64,000 nucleotides of DNA from Branchipolynoe longqiensis (GCA_030323885.1 CM059199.1:3803923-3867922), one strand, 5' to 3'. Numbered from the stretch's first letter, positions 10,885-21,165 are shown. Program-made: numbers and translations. The notes: a model not told the origin generated them from the letters alone.

Positions 10885-11250
10885 TGGGGTGGGGGGGGGC
10901 ATATGGTGTTCCCGCCTCCTGTGCACCCCTCCTGCTCCCCCCTCCCCATCCTGCTCCCCATTCTTTTCCCGTCCCCCCTTCCCCTTCTCCCCTGTACCCC
11001 CATTCCCCCATCAATCCGCACCCCCCCTCCCTCCCCTCTTCGCCCTTCCCCCTTTCCCGTTCCCCCTCCCCCTTCTCCCACCTCCCCATTCCCCCTCCCC
11101 TCTCCCCCTCCCATTTTCCCACCCTCTCCCCCTCCTCTCCACTATCCCCTCTCTACTCTTCCACTCCCCCCCCCACTCCTCCCCTTCTCCTCCTCTCCTC
11201 TTTCCCCATCCCCCTTCCCGCTTCCCTATACCCCATCCCTTGCACCCCCT
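10885..11250 (+). repeat. Pyrimidine tract (C/T-rich)
   Basis: Almost pure CCCCT/CCTTC sequence. It is split from a second tract (11313-11510) by a SINE tail at 11253-11312. Frames through it encode only Pro/Ser/Leu. Confidence 0.85.
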
Positions 11251-11252
11251 TT

Positions 11253-11312
11253 GCCGTCCTGATATATGACCTTAGATGTTGCTAGGACGTAAAACAACAA
11301 ACAAACAAATCA
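11253..11312 (+). mobile_element. SINE tail-only unit
   Basis: CCGTCCTGATATATGACC to CGTAAAACAACAAACAAACA, starting at the same boundary as the other tail-only units. It lies inside a pyrimidine tract. Confidence 0.75.
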
Positions 11313-11510
11313 TCCCCCTCCACCTTCCCTTTCACACCCTTCCCTATTCCCCCTCTCGATCCTCCCTTCCCCTCCCCATCCCCATCTCCCCCCCCCTCTC
11401 CCCCTTCTCCTTTCCCATTCCCCCCCCCCCTCCCCCGTTCCTCCTCCTACCCTTCTTCCTCCTCCCCTTCGTCCACCATCCCCCTCCCCCCCCCCCCCCC
11501 CCCAACAACA
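11313..11510 (+). repeat. Pyrimidine tract, second half
   Basis: The C/T-rich sequence continues and ends in a poly-C run of about 18 bases near 11486-11503. Confidence 0.85.
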
Positions 11511-11530
11511 CACCGCTACTTAACGCACTG

Positions 11531-11692
11531 CCAATGGCAACGGGCGCCATCCAATCGGAATCCATGCCTCTAAGTCACGTGGCTTTGGCACGTGACCACT
11601 GACCTCCATACGCCTTAGCGGCACGTGTCACCTTACGTCCCCCACTCCCCCGAAAAGGCCGGAAGTGGCGCCCAAACCGGAAGTGACGTCAC
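11531..11692. promoter_or_regulatory. Promoter-like cluster: CCAAT, E-box, ETS and CRE motifs
   Basis: Seen in order: CCAATGG (11531), CCAATCGG (11551), three CACGTG E-boxes (11576, 11589, 11622), CCGGAAGTGG (11659) and a fused ETS/CRE site CCGGAAGTGACGTCAC (11677-11692). These motifs bind NF-Y, bHLH-zip, GABP/ETS and CREB factors in animals and cluster in housekeeping promoters. No exon is recognised next to it, so the promoter role and direction are inferred. Confidence 0.5.
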
Positions 11693-11759
11693 GGCGAGCT
11701 TTTGCCGGGAAGGCGGGCTGGAGTAACTAGGCGTGAAGATAAAGTGGTTGGGAGAGAAG

Positions 11760-12453
11760 TGACAAGGGACGCTTGTGTGTGAGCGGGATATTCCTTATCT
11801 GGTCAGCTGATAAGGGGGTGTGGGTATGTGTAGAGGGGAGGGGGGGGGATGGGATGGGCGGGGGGGGGAGGGGGTATCATAGCCAAATCAGAAGAGTGTT
11901 TCCTCATGCCAGCCGTTGCAGATCTAAAAGCAGTCAACCAATTCTCAGACACTTTGCATGTGGGCGGATCAGCTTTGCTGTTGACATCTGAGAAACAAAA
12001 TGGGTATTTTCCCTCCTCCTTCTTCTTTTTCTTTGTTCTTCTTATTTGTTCTACTCCTTTTCTTCTTCTTCTTCTTCTTCTGCTACTTCTACTCTGTGTC
12101 TCTTCATTCCTTTCAGTCGCACTGCTTTTGATTAGTCCCTAATTGATTGCTGCGATTTCAATGCCACCACCACCGACAATGGAATCTGTGAGGAAATGTT
12201 TCAGTTGAAACCTTTCTTTGTTCCAGCAACTTCGACAAGTGGATCAGCCATATCTGACAATGCCCACGCTTGGATTTTGTTCAAATATTAATTCGGTTGA
12301 ATCTTTTAATTTTATTTAATCAATTGAGCGCCGAGACAAAAATAGAGCAGTTAACAAGATGGAATGATTCTAGGTACTAGAATGATACTATAGAATTATA
12401 ATTACAGAATAATACTTAATAGCGATAAACATCGACACAAATATAGCGCGTGT
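11760..12453. other. Spacer with a (CTT)n microsatellite
   Basis: It holds a G-rich run near 11835-11875 and a (TTC)n tract at about 12058-12080. No gene or repeat family is recognised. Confidence 0.45.
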
Positions 12454-12508
12454 TTGTTCGTTGTTGTTTTACATCCTAGCAATATTTAAGGTCATATCAG
12501 AACGGGGA
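12454..12508 (-). mobile_element. SINE tail-only unit, reverse
   Basis: GTTTGTTCGTTGTTGTTTTA, CATCCTAGCAATATTTAAGG and TCATATCAGAACGGGG. It ends at the recurrent tail boundary. Confidence 0.7.
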
Positions 12509-12784
12509 AATATAGCGCAGTTACCAGGATAGAATAATAATAATAACTATTAGAATGATAATATAGAATAATAATGATAAAATAATACATAATATCTAAC
12601 AGAAGTAGTAGAATAATTTTTACTATTAATACTAGTCTATTACTTATTAGCAAGAACACCAAATATCAATAGCTTGTATCCGCTCAATGGTTTGTGAATT
12701 CAATCATGTATGCACATATTTGAGGGATTGTTTTTTCAGTAACACATTACAAAATAGAATATTAGCAAGAACACCAAATATAAA
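12509..12784. other. AT-rich spacer
   Basis: AT-rich with (AAT)-type runs. TAGCAAGAACACCAAATAT occurs twice (near 12649 and 12763). Nothing else is recognised. Confidence 0.45.
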
Positions 12785-12844
12785 TAGTGCCTCTCTCCTG
12801 CCTCGTCTATGACCTTATCCCTCCACATTCTATCTTCCTCAACT

Positions 12845-13865
12845 CTCTAACTCCATCCACTGTCTACCTCCATCCACTCTCTACCTCCATCCACTTTCTA
12901 CCTGCAGCCACTCACTACCTCCCTCCACTCTCTACCTCCCTCCACTCTCTACCTCCCTCCACTCTCTACCTCCCTCCACTCTCTACCTCCATCCACTTTC
13001 AACCTCCATCCACTCCCTACCTCCATCCACTCTCTAACTCCATCCACTCCCTACCTCCATCCACTCTCTACCTCCATCCACTCCCTACCTCCATCCACTC
13101 TCTAGCTCCATCCACTCTGCACCTCCATCCACTCTCTATCTCCATCCACTCTCCACCGCCATCCACTCACTCCCTACCTCCATCCACTCTCTACCTCCAC
13201 CTACTCTCTACCTTCACCCACTCTTTAACTCCATCCACTCTTTACCTCCATCCACTCACTACCTCCGTCCACTCCCTACCTCCATCCACTCTCTACCTCC
13301 GCCCCCCTCTACCTCCATCCACTCTCTACCTCCATCCACTCTCTACCACCATTCACTCTCTACCTCCATCCACTCTCTACGTCCATCCACTCCCTACCTC
13401 CATCCACTCTCTACCTCCATCCACTCTCTACCTCCACCCACTCTCTACCTCCCTCCTCTATCTACCTCCACCCACTCTCTACCTCCACCCACTCTTTAAC
13501 TCCATCCACTCTCTACCTCCATCCACTCACTACCTCCACCCACTCCCTACCTCCATCCACTCTCTACCTCCACCCACTCTCTACCTCCCTCCACTATCTA
13601 CCTCCCTCCACTATCTACCTCCATCCACTCCCTACCTCCATCCACTCCCTACCTCCACCCACTCTCTACCTCCACCTACTCTCTACCTCCATCCACTCTC
13701 TACCTCCATTCACTCCCTACCTCCACCCACTCTCTACCTCCACCCACTCTCTACCTCCATCCACTCTCTACCTCCATCCACTCTCTGCCTCCCTCCACTC
13801 TCTACCTCCCTCCACTCTCTACCTCCATCCACTCTCTACCTCCATCCACTCTCTACCTCCTACTC
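12845..13865 (+). repeat. 17-bp minisatellite (CTACCTCCATCCACTCT)n, about 60 units
   Basis: Units are 17 bp with sporadic substitutions (ACTCCC, CTCCCTCC, ACCCACT). Because 17 is not a multiple of 3, three units make a 51-bp, 17-codon period. This explains the open frame of about 370 codons running through it, which I do not consider a gene. Confidence 0.9.
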
Positions 13866-13869
13866 CCAC

Positions 13870-14645
13870 CCCCCTACATACTCCATCTGCCATGCTCCAT
13901 CTACGGTCTAGCTCCTCCTCTCCACCCGACCCTCTTCTCCATCAGCTGTCTCATTCCTTTGTACCATCTCCCTCGTCTCACACCTTCCAGTATCTCCCTC
14001 CTTCTCCAGCACCTAATCTCCACCCTCTTCCTGCTCCCTACCCCATGTTCCCCACTCCCCACTCCCCACAGTCCCTACCTGTTTCCACCCACTACTAACC
14101 CTGCCCCCCCTTCTCCCATCTGTTCCCCCCGTTCTCTCCCTTCCCCATTCCTCAATGCCCTACCTCCCACCTTCCCCTTCCTCCTCCCATTTTTCCTACA
14201 TCTCTTCTCCCCCTTCCCATTCTTCCTTACCACCTTTTACCTCCCATTCCTCCTCCCCTCCCCTTCCTGTAGTCTATTAAGTATCATTCTACTAGTAATA
14301 CTAATACTGTAATAGCCTTCAATTCCCTCCTTACGCCCACTCACACCTTCCCTCTCCCTTCCATCCCTCCACCCACCCTCCTCCTTCCTACCTATTCCCC
14401 TTCTTTTCCCATCACCTACCTCTCTACTCCTGTCCTCCCATTTATTCCAAATCCATTTCACCTCCTCCCATCCTCCTCCTTCCCCAGACCTCCTCCCTTC
14501 CCCCTCCTCCCTCCCCTCCTCCCTCCCCCTCCTCCCTCCCCCCTCCCCCCTTCCCCCTCCTCTCCTCAGCTCCTGTCCCTAACGCCTTCCTACCTAGTTA
14601 CTCTCACTTCCATCCCCCTACCCCCCGCCCCCTCCTTTTCCCTAT
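13870..14645 (+). repeat. Pyrimidine-rich tract
   Basis: Irregular C/T-rich sequence follows the minisatellite, broken once by ACTAGTAATACTAATACTG near 14290. Confidence 0.75.
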
Positions 14646-14663
14646 CCCCCGCCCCTTCTCCTA

Positions 14664-15606
14664 TCACTTACAAATTTTGATACTTGTCGCTTCCTAAAGG
14701 CCCTGTCATATTACGACGCATCTCGCAATATGTAAAATCACTTTTTTTATGTCGGGAAGCATCAAACCTTTTTATGTCGGGAAGCATCAAACCTTTCGGT
14801 GTGGGGGCCAAAGTTGGACGTATACAAACCTTATACATTGCGTATGGCCAATGTATGCCCAAAGTATGGCTAACCTGCTTCCGGGCGAAAAATGCTCAAA
14901 TTACGCTCATGGTACGTTCTCAGAATGCCGGTGAACATTATATACATTATTCGAATGCCAGAACTATGCCTCATATGTTACATACGTCAAGACATGCTGG
15001 AGAAATGCTAAACATATGTTACTGTTAGATGTACATTAGATGTATGTTATACATACATTGTCAGTATGCGGACTTTATGTTCCCACTGCCTTTAACTTAG
15101 GTCAATGTTGTGCAATGTAGTGAACAATGTTTGTCTAACATACATCTAATGTACATCGACATACGCCTAATGTATACATAAAGTACGGCTGACATAACAT
15201 CCACATGTTGTCGAATGTCGTTGTACGTCAAAAGTTTTGTGCATGCACAAAACTTTGCCGACCCCCTTACGCATGACGCCGTATCTCAACGAATGTCGAC
15301 GTACATTGACATATACCAAAGAGCGCCTAATGCACGCGGAACGCAGAACAATGTATCCAGGCGTAGCGGCCAAAAATCACATACGTTGGCGTATGTAATG
15401 TGACAGCCCCTTAACCTGGTGCTTAGGATTAACAGAACAGGGCAAGGTCTGTTTAGCTCAGCGTCAGGTCTTTGTGCCAGCCCCCTGATTTCCCAGTGGG
15501 CCAGTACTATAAAGCTGCCAGGAGTGTGCACTGTCCCAAGTTGGTAGCCATCCTGATATGACATTAGATGTTGCCAGGGTGTAAAACTCCAACAACCAAC
15601 CAACCA
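14664..15606 (+). mobile_element. 5'-truncated SINE split by a family H element
   Basis: The left part (14664-14697) reads CACTTACAAATTTTGATACT, then GTCGCTTCCTAA. The right part (15412-15606) resumes TAACCTGGTGCTTAGG and ends in ACTCCAACAACCAACCAACC. Rejoined at one TAA, the parts match the intact SINE order. Confidence 0.8.
14698..15411. mobile_element. Palindromic DNA element, family H copy 3 (714 bp)
   Basis: Ends AGGCCCTGTCATATTACG and CGTAATGTGACAGCCCCT, with perfect TAA duplications (14695-14697, 15412-15414) inside a SINE. A 26-bp perfect palindrome lies at 15231-15256 with core GTTTTGTGCATGCACAAAAC. Left motifs CATCAAACCTTT occur twice near 14768 and 14787. The interior repeats ATGT/TACAT/CGTATG words. 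Non-autonomous. Confidence 0.85.
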
Positions 15607-15609
15607 AAT

Positions 15610-15785
15610 TCCTTTCCATCCGTACGCCATACTTCTGTCCACCTCACCCCATGCTCCTCTCCTTATCCCTACCTACCTGTTTTCGCTCACTTCTACCCCC
15701 GCCACCCCCTCACCCCCTCCTCCCCCGCCCCCGCCCCCCCCCCCGCCCCGCGACCCTCTCCACGTTCCCCCCGCCCCCCACACGC
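15610..15785 (+). repeat. C-rich tract
   Basis: Pyrimidine-rich, mostly C, with CCCCCGCC runs near 15720-15780. Confidence 0.7.
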
Positions 15786-15848
15786 CGTCAGCTGACGGAT
15801 GTGCGCGTCCACTGCCCCAAATTTCAGTCTCGAACAATCACGCGAGAC

Positions 15849-15940
15849 GCCGCCATATTTGCTCCGGGACGCTGACTTTTCCCACTTCCGACGTCTGCCA
15901 GCGACGTCACCGGAAGTGGCCACAATTCCGACCGGAAGTC
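15849..15940. promoter_or_regulatory. Promoter-like cluster: YY1, CRE and ETS motifs
   Basis: GCCGCCATATTTG (15849-15861) matches a YY1 site. ACGTCACCGGAAGTG (15904-15918) fuses a CRE half-site and an ETS site, and CCGGAAGTC lies at 15932. TTGACGTCGG occurs further on, near 16006. As at 11.6 kb, no exon is recognised nearby, so this is an inference from motif clustering. Confidence 0.45.
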
Positions 15941-16034
15941 ACCCAAATCCAGTCATCATTACTGGAAACATTATGTCGGCAGGCCCTGCCAGGGGTTTCA
16001 GTTATTGACGTCGGTGCGCGTTCCTGTTTCTGCC

Positions 16035-16180
16035 TCTTTGGGACAAGGAGGGAGGGAATGAGGGAGGGAATGAGGAGGGCAGCGGGAGGGATAGGGAGGG
16101 TAGGACTAGGAGAGGGCAGGAAGGGTAAGGGGAGAAAGGGAGGGAGGGACAATGAGGAGGGGGAGAGGAGGCGGTGGTTG
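16035..16180 (+). repeat. Purine-rich tract (GGGAGGGA)n
   Basis: GAGGGAGGGAATG repeats and G/A-rich sequence, opposite in strand bias to the surrounding C-rich blocks. Confidence 0.7.
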
Positions 16181-16249
16181 AAAAGGCGTGCATGTACCCG
16201 GATACTTTTTAAGGTGTATATCTGCAATACTAGAACCGAATAAACATGT

Positions 16250-16388
16250 ACAGTAAAACCTCTCTATACCGACCCCTCCACCAGATCGACCACTCCCCTA
16301 TACCGATCGCTTTATTTGGGTCCCAACAATACCATTGTAAGGATATTCTAACTCCCTAGACCGACCACCTCCCAAAATGGACCACTTA
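16250..16388 (+). mobile_element. Pogo-like MITE (family P), 3'-truncated
   Basis: It starts at ACAGTAAAACCTCTCTATAC after TGT and has the family body TCGCTTTATTTGGGTCC and CCGACCACCTCCC. The 3' terminus is missing. Family placement (Tc1/mariner-pogo) is inferred from the TIR and TA flanks of other copies. Confidence 0.75.
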
Positions 16389-16610
16389 AAGGCCCGTTTA
16401 TACTTTTGACAGCATGTGATGGCGCAACACGGCGCAACATGTCACAAGCCAACGTTCCCATTTAGACTTTAAGTCGATGCTTGACGGCATTAGACAGCGC
16501 AACATGGTGCAAGCATTGACCAGAGTTCAACTATGTTGAACTTTCAAGGTCAGCACTTCCATAGGTCGGCAGTTCACGTCTGGATTAAGACGTCGACCAG
16601 TAGTTTAAAT
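16387..16610. mobile_element. Possible family H-like fragment
   Basis: It begins TTAAAGGCCCGTTTATAC, has iterated GGCGCAACA words and contains AGTTCAACTATGTTGAACTT (16524-16543), a stem-loop of the same type as in family H. No matching right end is seen. Confidence 0.45.
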
Positions 16611-16620
16611 ATTATGTCGT

Positions 16621-16713
16621 CCGACTGTGCATGCGCTGAAAATGGCACCCGGCCATTGAGCTTGCCGATACGCGCAGTGCAAAACGTCAATTTCATTCTA
16701 AATTAATAGAAGA
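16621..16713 (+). repeat. Dispersed repeat X, copy 1
   Basis: CGACTGTGCATGCGCTGAAA, then GGCCATTGAGCTTGCCGATA and CTAAATTAATAGAAG. It recurs at 47772-47884 and, in part, at 48358-48432. Class unknown. Confidence 0.65.
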
Positions 16714-16829
16714 ATCCTCCCAGCCCCCACATCAGCCCTTCCCACCTCAAACCACCTCCTTCAAGTTCAGTTACTATCCTACCAACCGCCGCTGGAGCTC
16801 CGTCTTTCCACACAATTCTGTGCAGCCGC

Positions 16830-17117
16830 TCTCCTCACCCCCCCCCCCCCTCCCCCATTTTTAGTTACAACCCTAGCCTGCGTCCCAGACCATGATCCCA
16901 CTACACCCCCGCTTCACGCGCTCTCATAATTGCCCGATCTGTGCCACTTGCACCCCCCCCCCCCCACACACACACCCTCACCTGCTTTTGTCTACCTTGG
17001 TCACTGTAACCCTTCCCATCACATCACCCCATTCCCGGCACCACCCTCTCTCTCTCCCCTCCCTCTCTCCTCTCCTCTCTCCATTCCCTCTTTCCACCTC
17101 CCCTCTTTCCTATCCTC

Positions 17118-17151
<34 letters not shown>

Positions 17152-18185
17152 AGCCGTGTCTTCTCCTCGCCTCTCTCCCCTCCCCTTTCTCCTCTCTTCC
17201 AACTCCCCCGTCCCCTCTCCCCAACTACCTCTCCCCTCTCACACCCACTCTCACCTCCCCGCTTTAGCCCTCCCCTCAATCCCCTTCACTCTCTCCCGTT
17301 CAATTACTTTCCTCCATCCACTTTATATTTCCACGCCTCCCTCCTTCCCCTTCACCCACCTTTCCAACTCCCCCCCCCCCTCCCCCCTTTCCCCCATTCA
17401 ATTACTCCCCTTCACCCACCTTCAACTCCCCCTCCCCCCTCCCCCTCTCCCCCATTCAATTACTCCCCTTCACCCACCTTTCAATCTCCCCCTCCCCCCT
17501 CCCCCCCCTCTCCCCATTCAATTACTCCCCTTCACCCCACCTTTCAACTCCCCCTCCCCCTCCCCCCTCTCTCCCATTCAATTACTCCCCTTCACCCACC
17601 TTTCAACTCCCCCTCCCCCTCCCCCCTCTCTCCCCATTCAATTACTCCCCTTCACACACCTTTCAACTCCCCCTCCCCTCCCCCCTCCTCTCCCCATTCA
17701 ATTACTCCCCTTCACACACCTTTCAACTCCCACTCCCCTTCTCCCCCTCCCCTTCTCCCCCCTGCATTCTCCCCCCTCCCCTTCTCCGCCCTCCCCTTCT
17801 CCCCTCTCCCTCCCCCATTCAATTACTCCCCTTCTTCCACCTTTCAACTCCCACTCCCCTTCTCCCCTCCACTTCTCTCCCTCCCCTTCTCCCCCTCCCC
17901 TTCTCCCCTCTCCCTCCCCCATTCAATTACTCCCCTTCACCCACCTTTTCAACTTCCCCTCTCCTTCTCCCCTCCTCCCTCTCCCCTATTCAATTACTCC
18001 CCTTCACCCACCTTTTCAACTTCCCCTCCCCTTCTCCCCCTCCTCCTCTCCCCGGTTCTACTACTCCTCTTCATCCACCTTTCAACTCCCCCTCCCCTCT
18101 TCCCCCTCCCCCTCTCTCCCGTTCAATTACTCCACTTCATACACCTTTCAACACCCCCTCCCACACCCACCCCTCTCACCCTCCT
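16830..18185 (+). repeat. Pyrimidine-rich array with a 60-bp unit
   Basis: From about 17395 the phrase CATTCAATTACTCCCCTTCA recurs at close to 60-bp spacing (17395, 17455, 17515, 17575, 17635, 17695), then at wider spacing to 18130. A (TC)n run lies near 17124-17148. Frames of 400-490 codons here are low-complexity Pro/Ser/Leu. Confidence 0.85.
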
Positions 18186-18344
18186 CTCTGGGTGAACCAA
18201 CCACAACCCTTTCCTCCCATCAGTCAGCCCCCATACCCCAATATCACCCCCCCATCACCATTGCCCCGCCACACAACCCACAGCAGACAACTCAAGTGTT
18301 GACGAGCCCACATCGACCAAATGTCACACGGCGAGTGAAACGCT

Positions 18345-19085
18345 TCTCACTTGTGACTACCCGGATGTAGGTCACGTGACACACCACTGTGTGGTATGAC
18401 TACCCGGATGTAGGTTATGTCACCTGACAGTGTGTTGTATGACTACCTGGATATAGGTCACATGACACGACGCTACATGGCATGACTACCTGGATGTAAG
18501 TCATGTGACGCAACACTGGGTGGTATGACTACTCGGATGTAAGTCACATGACATAACACTGTGTGGTATGAGTACACGAAAGTAAGTCATGTGACACAAC
18601 ACTGTGTGGTATGACTACCTGGATATAGTTCATGTGACACAACACTGTCTGGTATGACTACCCGAATGTAAGTCACGTGACATAACACTGTGTGATATGA
18701 CTACCCGGATGTAAGTCACATGACACAACATTGTGTGGTATGACTACCCAGATGCAAGTCACATGACACAAGATCTGTGTTGTATGACTACCTGGATGTA
18801 AGTCACATCACCCAACACTGTGTTGTATGACTACCCGGATATAGTTCACGTGACACAACACTGTGTGGAATGACAACCCGGATGTAAGGTCATGTGACAC
18901 GACACTGCATGGTATGACTACCCGGATGTAGGTCACATGACACAACACTGTGTTGTATGACTACCCAGATGTAGGTCACATGACAGAACAATGTGTGGTA
19001 TGACTACCCGGATGTAGGTCACATGACATGACACTGTGTGGTATGACTACCCAGATGTAAGTCACGTGATACACCACTGTGTGTC
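18345..19085 (+). repeat. 43-bp tandem array with a CAYRTG palindrome in each unit
   Basis: About 17 units of 43 bp: GGTATGACTACCCGGATGTA, then GGTCACGTGACACAACACTG and TGT. Nearly every unit carries GTCACGTGAC or a variant (GTCACATGAC, GTCATGTGAC), an E-box-like palindrome. Unit-to-unit divergence is modest. Confidence 0.9.
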
Positions 19086-19109
19086 TGGCTGTGTCCTTTT
19101 CACCACTGC

Positions 19110-19608
19110 TGAAACTTACCTTCCCGTCCCACCCTCCCTCCCTTCCCCCCCTTCCCTTCCTTCCCTACCCATACCCACACTTTTACACTCCCTTCACCTC
19201 ACCCTCCACCCACCATCCTCCTTCGCACCTCATTACCCTTCCCTCCCTCCCTCTTTTCCATAAGTGTCCCCCTCCACTCAGTCCACACTTCTCCTCTCCT
19301 ACTCTTCCCTCCATTCCCTTTCCACATACGTAACTCTACCACCTCCCATCGACTTCCCTTACCCCTCACCTTCCCCACCTTCCCTCGCCTCTCAGACACC
19401 CCCCCCCCCCCCCCGTTCGCTCACATCTCTCCTTCCCTCCCTTAACTTCTCTTCACCCCTCCCCTCCCATCTTCTCCCATCCACTCCCTTCCCTCCCCTC
19501 ATCCCACCCCCTCCCCTATCCTCATTCCGCCCCCCTCCCCTCATCCCCTCTTCCCTCCCACTTCCTTCTTCCTTCCCCTGCTCCCCCTTCCTCCGCTCCC
19601 CTCCCCTT
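19110..19608 (+). repeat. Pyrimidine tract
   Basis: C/T-rich sequence running up to the LINE fragment, with a poly-C run near 19400-19414. Confidence 0.8.
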
Positions 19609-20162
19609 CTGTGGGAAAGCCACCACAGACTCATGTGGGAGGTCGGCGGGACCAAGTGGTCCTTAGCCGCTGCCGTTTTGGCCACTCGTGGCTTACACAT
19701 GCTTTTCTGCTCAAGGGGGAACCTCCCCCTGAATGTATTGGGTGTCAGTCCCCGCTGACACTCAAAACACATTTTACTAAGTTGTGTTGATTTTTTGGCC
19801 CTGCGCCAACGGTTCTACACTGCAGACAGTATGCATGACCTTTTTACTAAGGTAAAACAGGAAAACATTTTAGCCTTTTTGAGGGCAGCTGGACTGTACC
19901 ACCTCATATAGTTTACTAAATAGATTCTATCAATTATTAATAAAACTTTTCTTTTTCTATGGGAATTTGTTTCCCTTGACCACAAATATATGATTGTGAG
20001 CTTTCTAATTTAATGAGTGTCTATTGGCACATAATTGATTGTCTGCTTTTACATGTAAAAGCGATGGTTTGAACAAAAAACCAAACATTTCTCGCCGTGA
20101 ATATGGCCTATGCTGCCGACACGGCGTAAAGCAACCACCAATCAATCAATGAATCAATCAAG
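19609..20162 (+). mobile_element. I-clade-like LINE, 3' end only
   Basis: The open sequence at 19612-19911 encodes the C-terminal region of an I/Nimb-type LINE polyprotein. The 3' untranslated part at 19912-20162 carries CTATGCTGCCGACACGGCGT and ends in a CAATCAATCAATGAATCAAT tail. Heavily 5'-truncated. Confidence 0.7.
19612..19911 (+). pseudogene. C-terminus of an I-clade LINE polyprotein (broken)
   Basis: Seen: one frame reads RRDQVVLSRCRFGHSWLTHA, then FLLKGEPPPECIGCQSPLTL. After a one-base shift near 19765, the neighbouring frame reads HILLSCVDFLALRQRFYTAD to FLRAAGLYHLI and a TAG at 19909. Known: the GHSxLTH, Cys-xx-Cys and HIL-C pattern is usual after the RNase H domain in I-clade elements. 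This is a relic with a frameshift and no catalytic domain. It sits directly downstream of a pyrimidine tract. Confidence 0.7.
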
Positions 20163-20330
20163 ACCCCTCCCTTTCTCCCCTGCCCTCCTCCCCCCTTCCC
20201 CTCCCCTCCCTCTCCCTCCCCTCGCTTAGCCCCCCCCCCCCCCCACCCCCTTCCCCTCCCCTCATCCAGCTCCCCTCACCTCCACCAACTAAAACCTCAA
20301 CCCAACCCAACCACAACTCATCCCAGCCAC
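20163..20330 (+). repeat. Pyrimidine tract
   Basis: C/T-rich sequence, including CTTAGCC followed by a poly-C run near 20229-20243. Confidence 0.75.
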
Positions 20331-20421
20331 CAATAGACTTGTCAGGATTGCCCTGAACTCTGCAAGACCTGGCTGTCAACCACTTGAAATTGATGCCATC
20401 TCGCTTATGTTCCAGCAGGAA

Positions 20422-20774
20422 AGTTGGTTGATTGGTCGTTGTTCATTAGAGTTTTACGTCCTGGTGACATCTAAGGTCATATCAGGATGGGTACCAACTT
20501 GTGACAGTGTGTACTCATACGAGTCATAGCGACTCTACTGTGCTGCCCTACTGGGAAATCAGACCGCCGACACCATGACCCGATATCACCCTCAGTCACA
20601 TTATCCTGACAATGAGCTAACCAGTCCTTGCCCTATCCTATTAATGGCGAGCGCCAGGCTAGGAAGCGACAAGTATCAATTTTATAGGTCATCGGTTTGA
20701 CTCGACCAGGAACTGAACTCCCGATCTCCCACACGCAAGGCCCCCGCGCTCCCGATTCGGCCACCGCGCCCGGT
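20422..20774 (-). mobile_element. tRNA-headed SINE, type A, complete
   Basis: Minus-strand head ACCGGGCGCGGTGGCCGAAT and the box-B-like TTCAGTTCCTGGTCGAGTC, then the full body. One of the best-preserved heads in the window. Confidence 0.9.
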
Positions 20775-21126
20775 CCCAGCAGAAAAGTCTGTCGGTATCA
20801 CTGCCGACACTGACATTGGAGGCAGGCTTCACTGACACAATGACAGGAGCTCCGTTATAATGGCGCCGATCTAAATCAAACATGTTATGACACATGCTAG
20901 CCATGTTGCGCTACATGATACAGCATGTTAGCGGACAATGCCGAGGGCTGGACGGTAGCCGAGCGTATTGCAAACACGGGCATTGTGGAGCCTTTATGGC
21001 TGGCACGGTGATGAATGTGATTGTACTAGACTGCACTGTATATATATATATATATATATATAAACATCACCCACACACACGCCTACACACATCATTCTAC
21101 CTATGCTCTTGTCCATGCATGTGCAG

Positions 21127-21162
<36 letters not shown>

Positions 21163-21165
<3 letters not shown>

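Noticed and set aside
12787..13911. Open frame of 374 codons with a regular 17-residue peptide period
   Set aside because: A 17-bp DNA unit read in three frames gives this pattern automatically. Substitutions are not biased to third positions.
16892..18370. Open frame of 492 codons
   Set aside because: Pyrimidine-rich 60-bp array; Pro/Leu/Ser composition in more than one frame.
18345..19085. Possible CRISPR-like array (regular repeats)
   Set aside because: Repeats are directly adjacent with no unique spacers, and the context is an animal genome with no cas-like genes.
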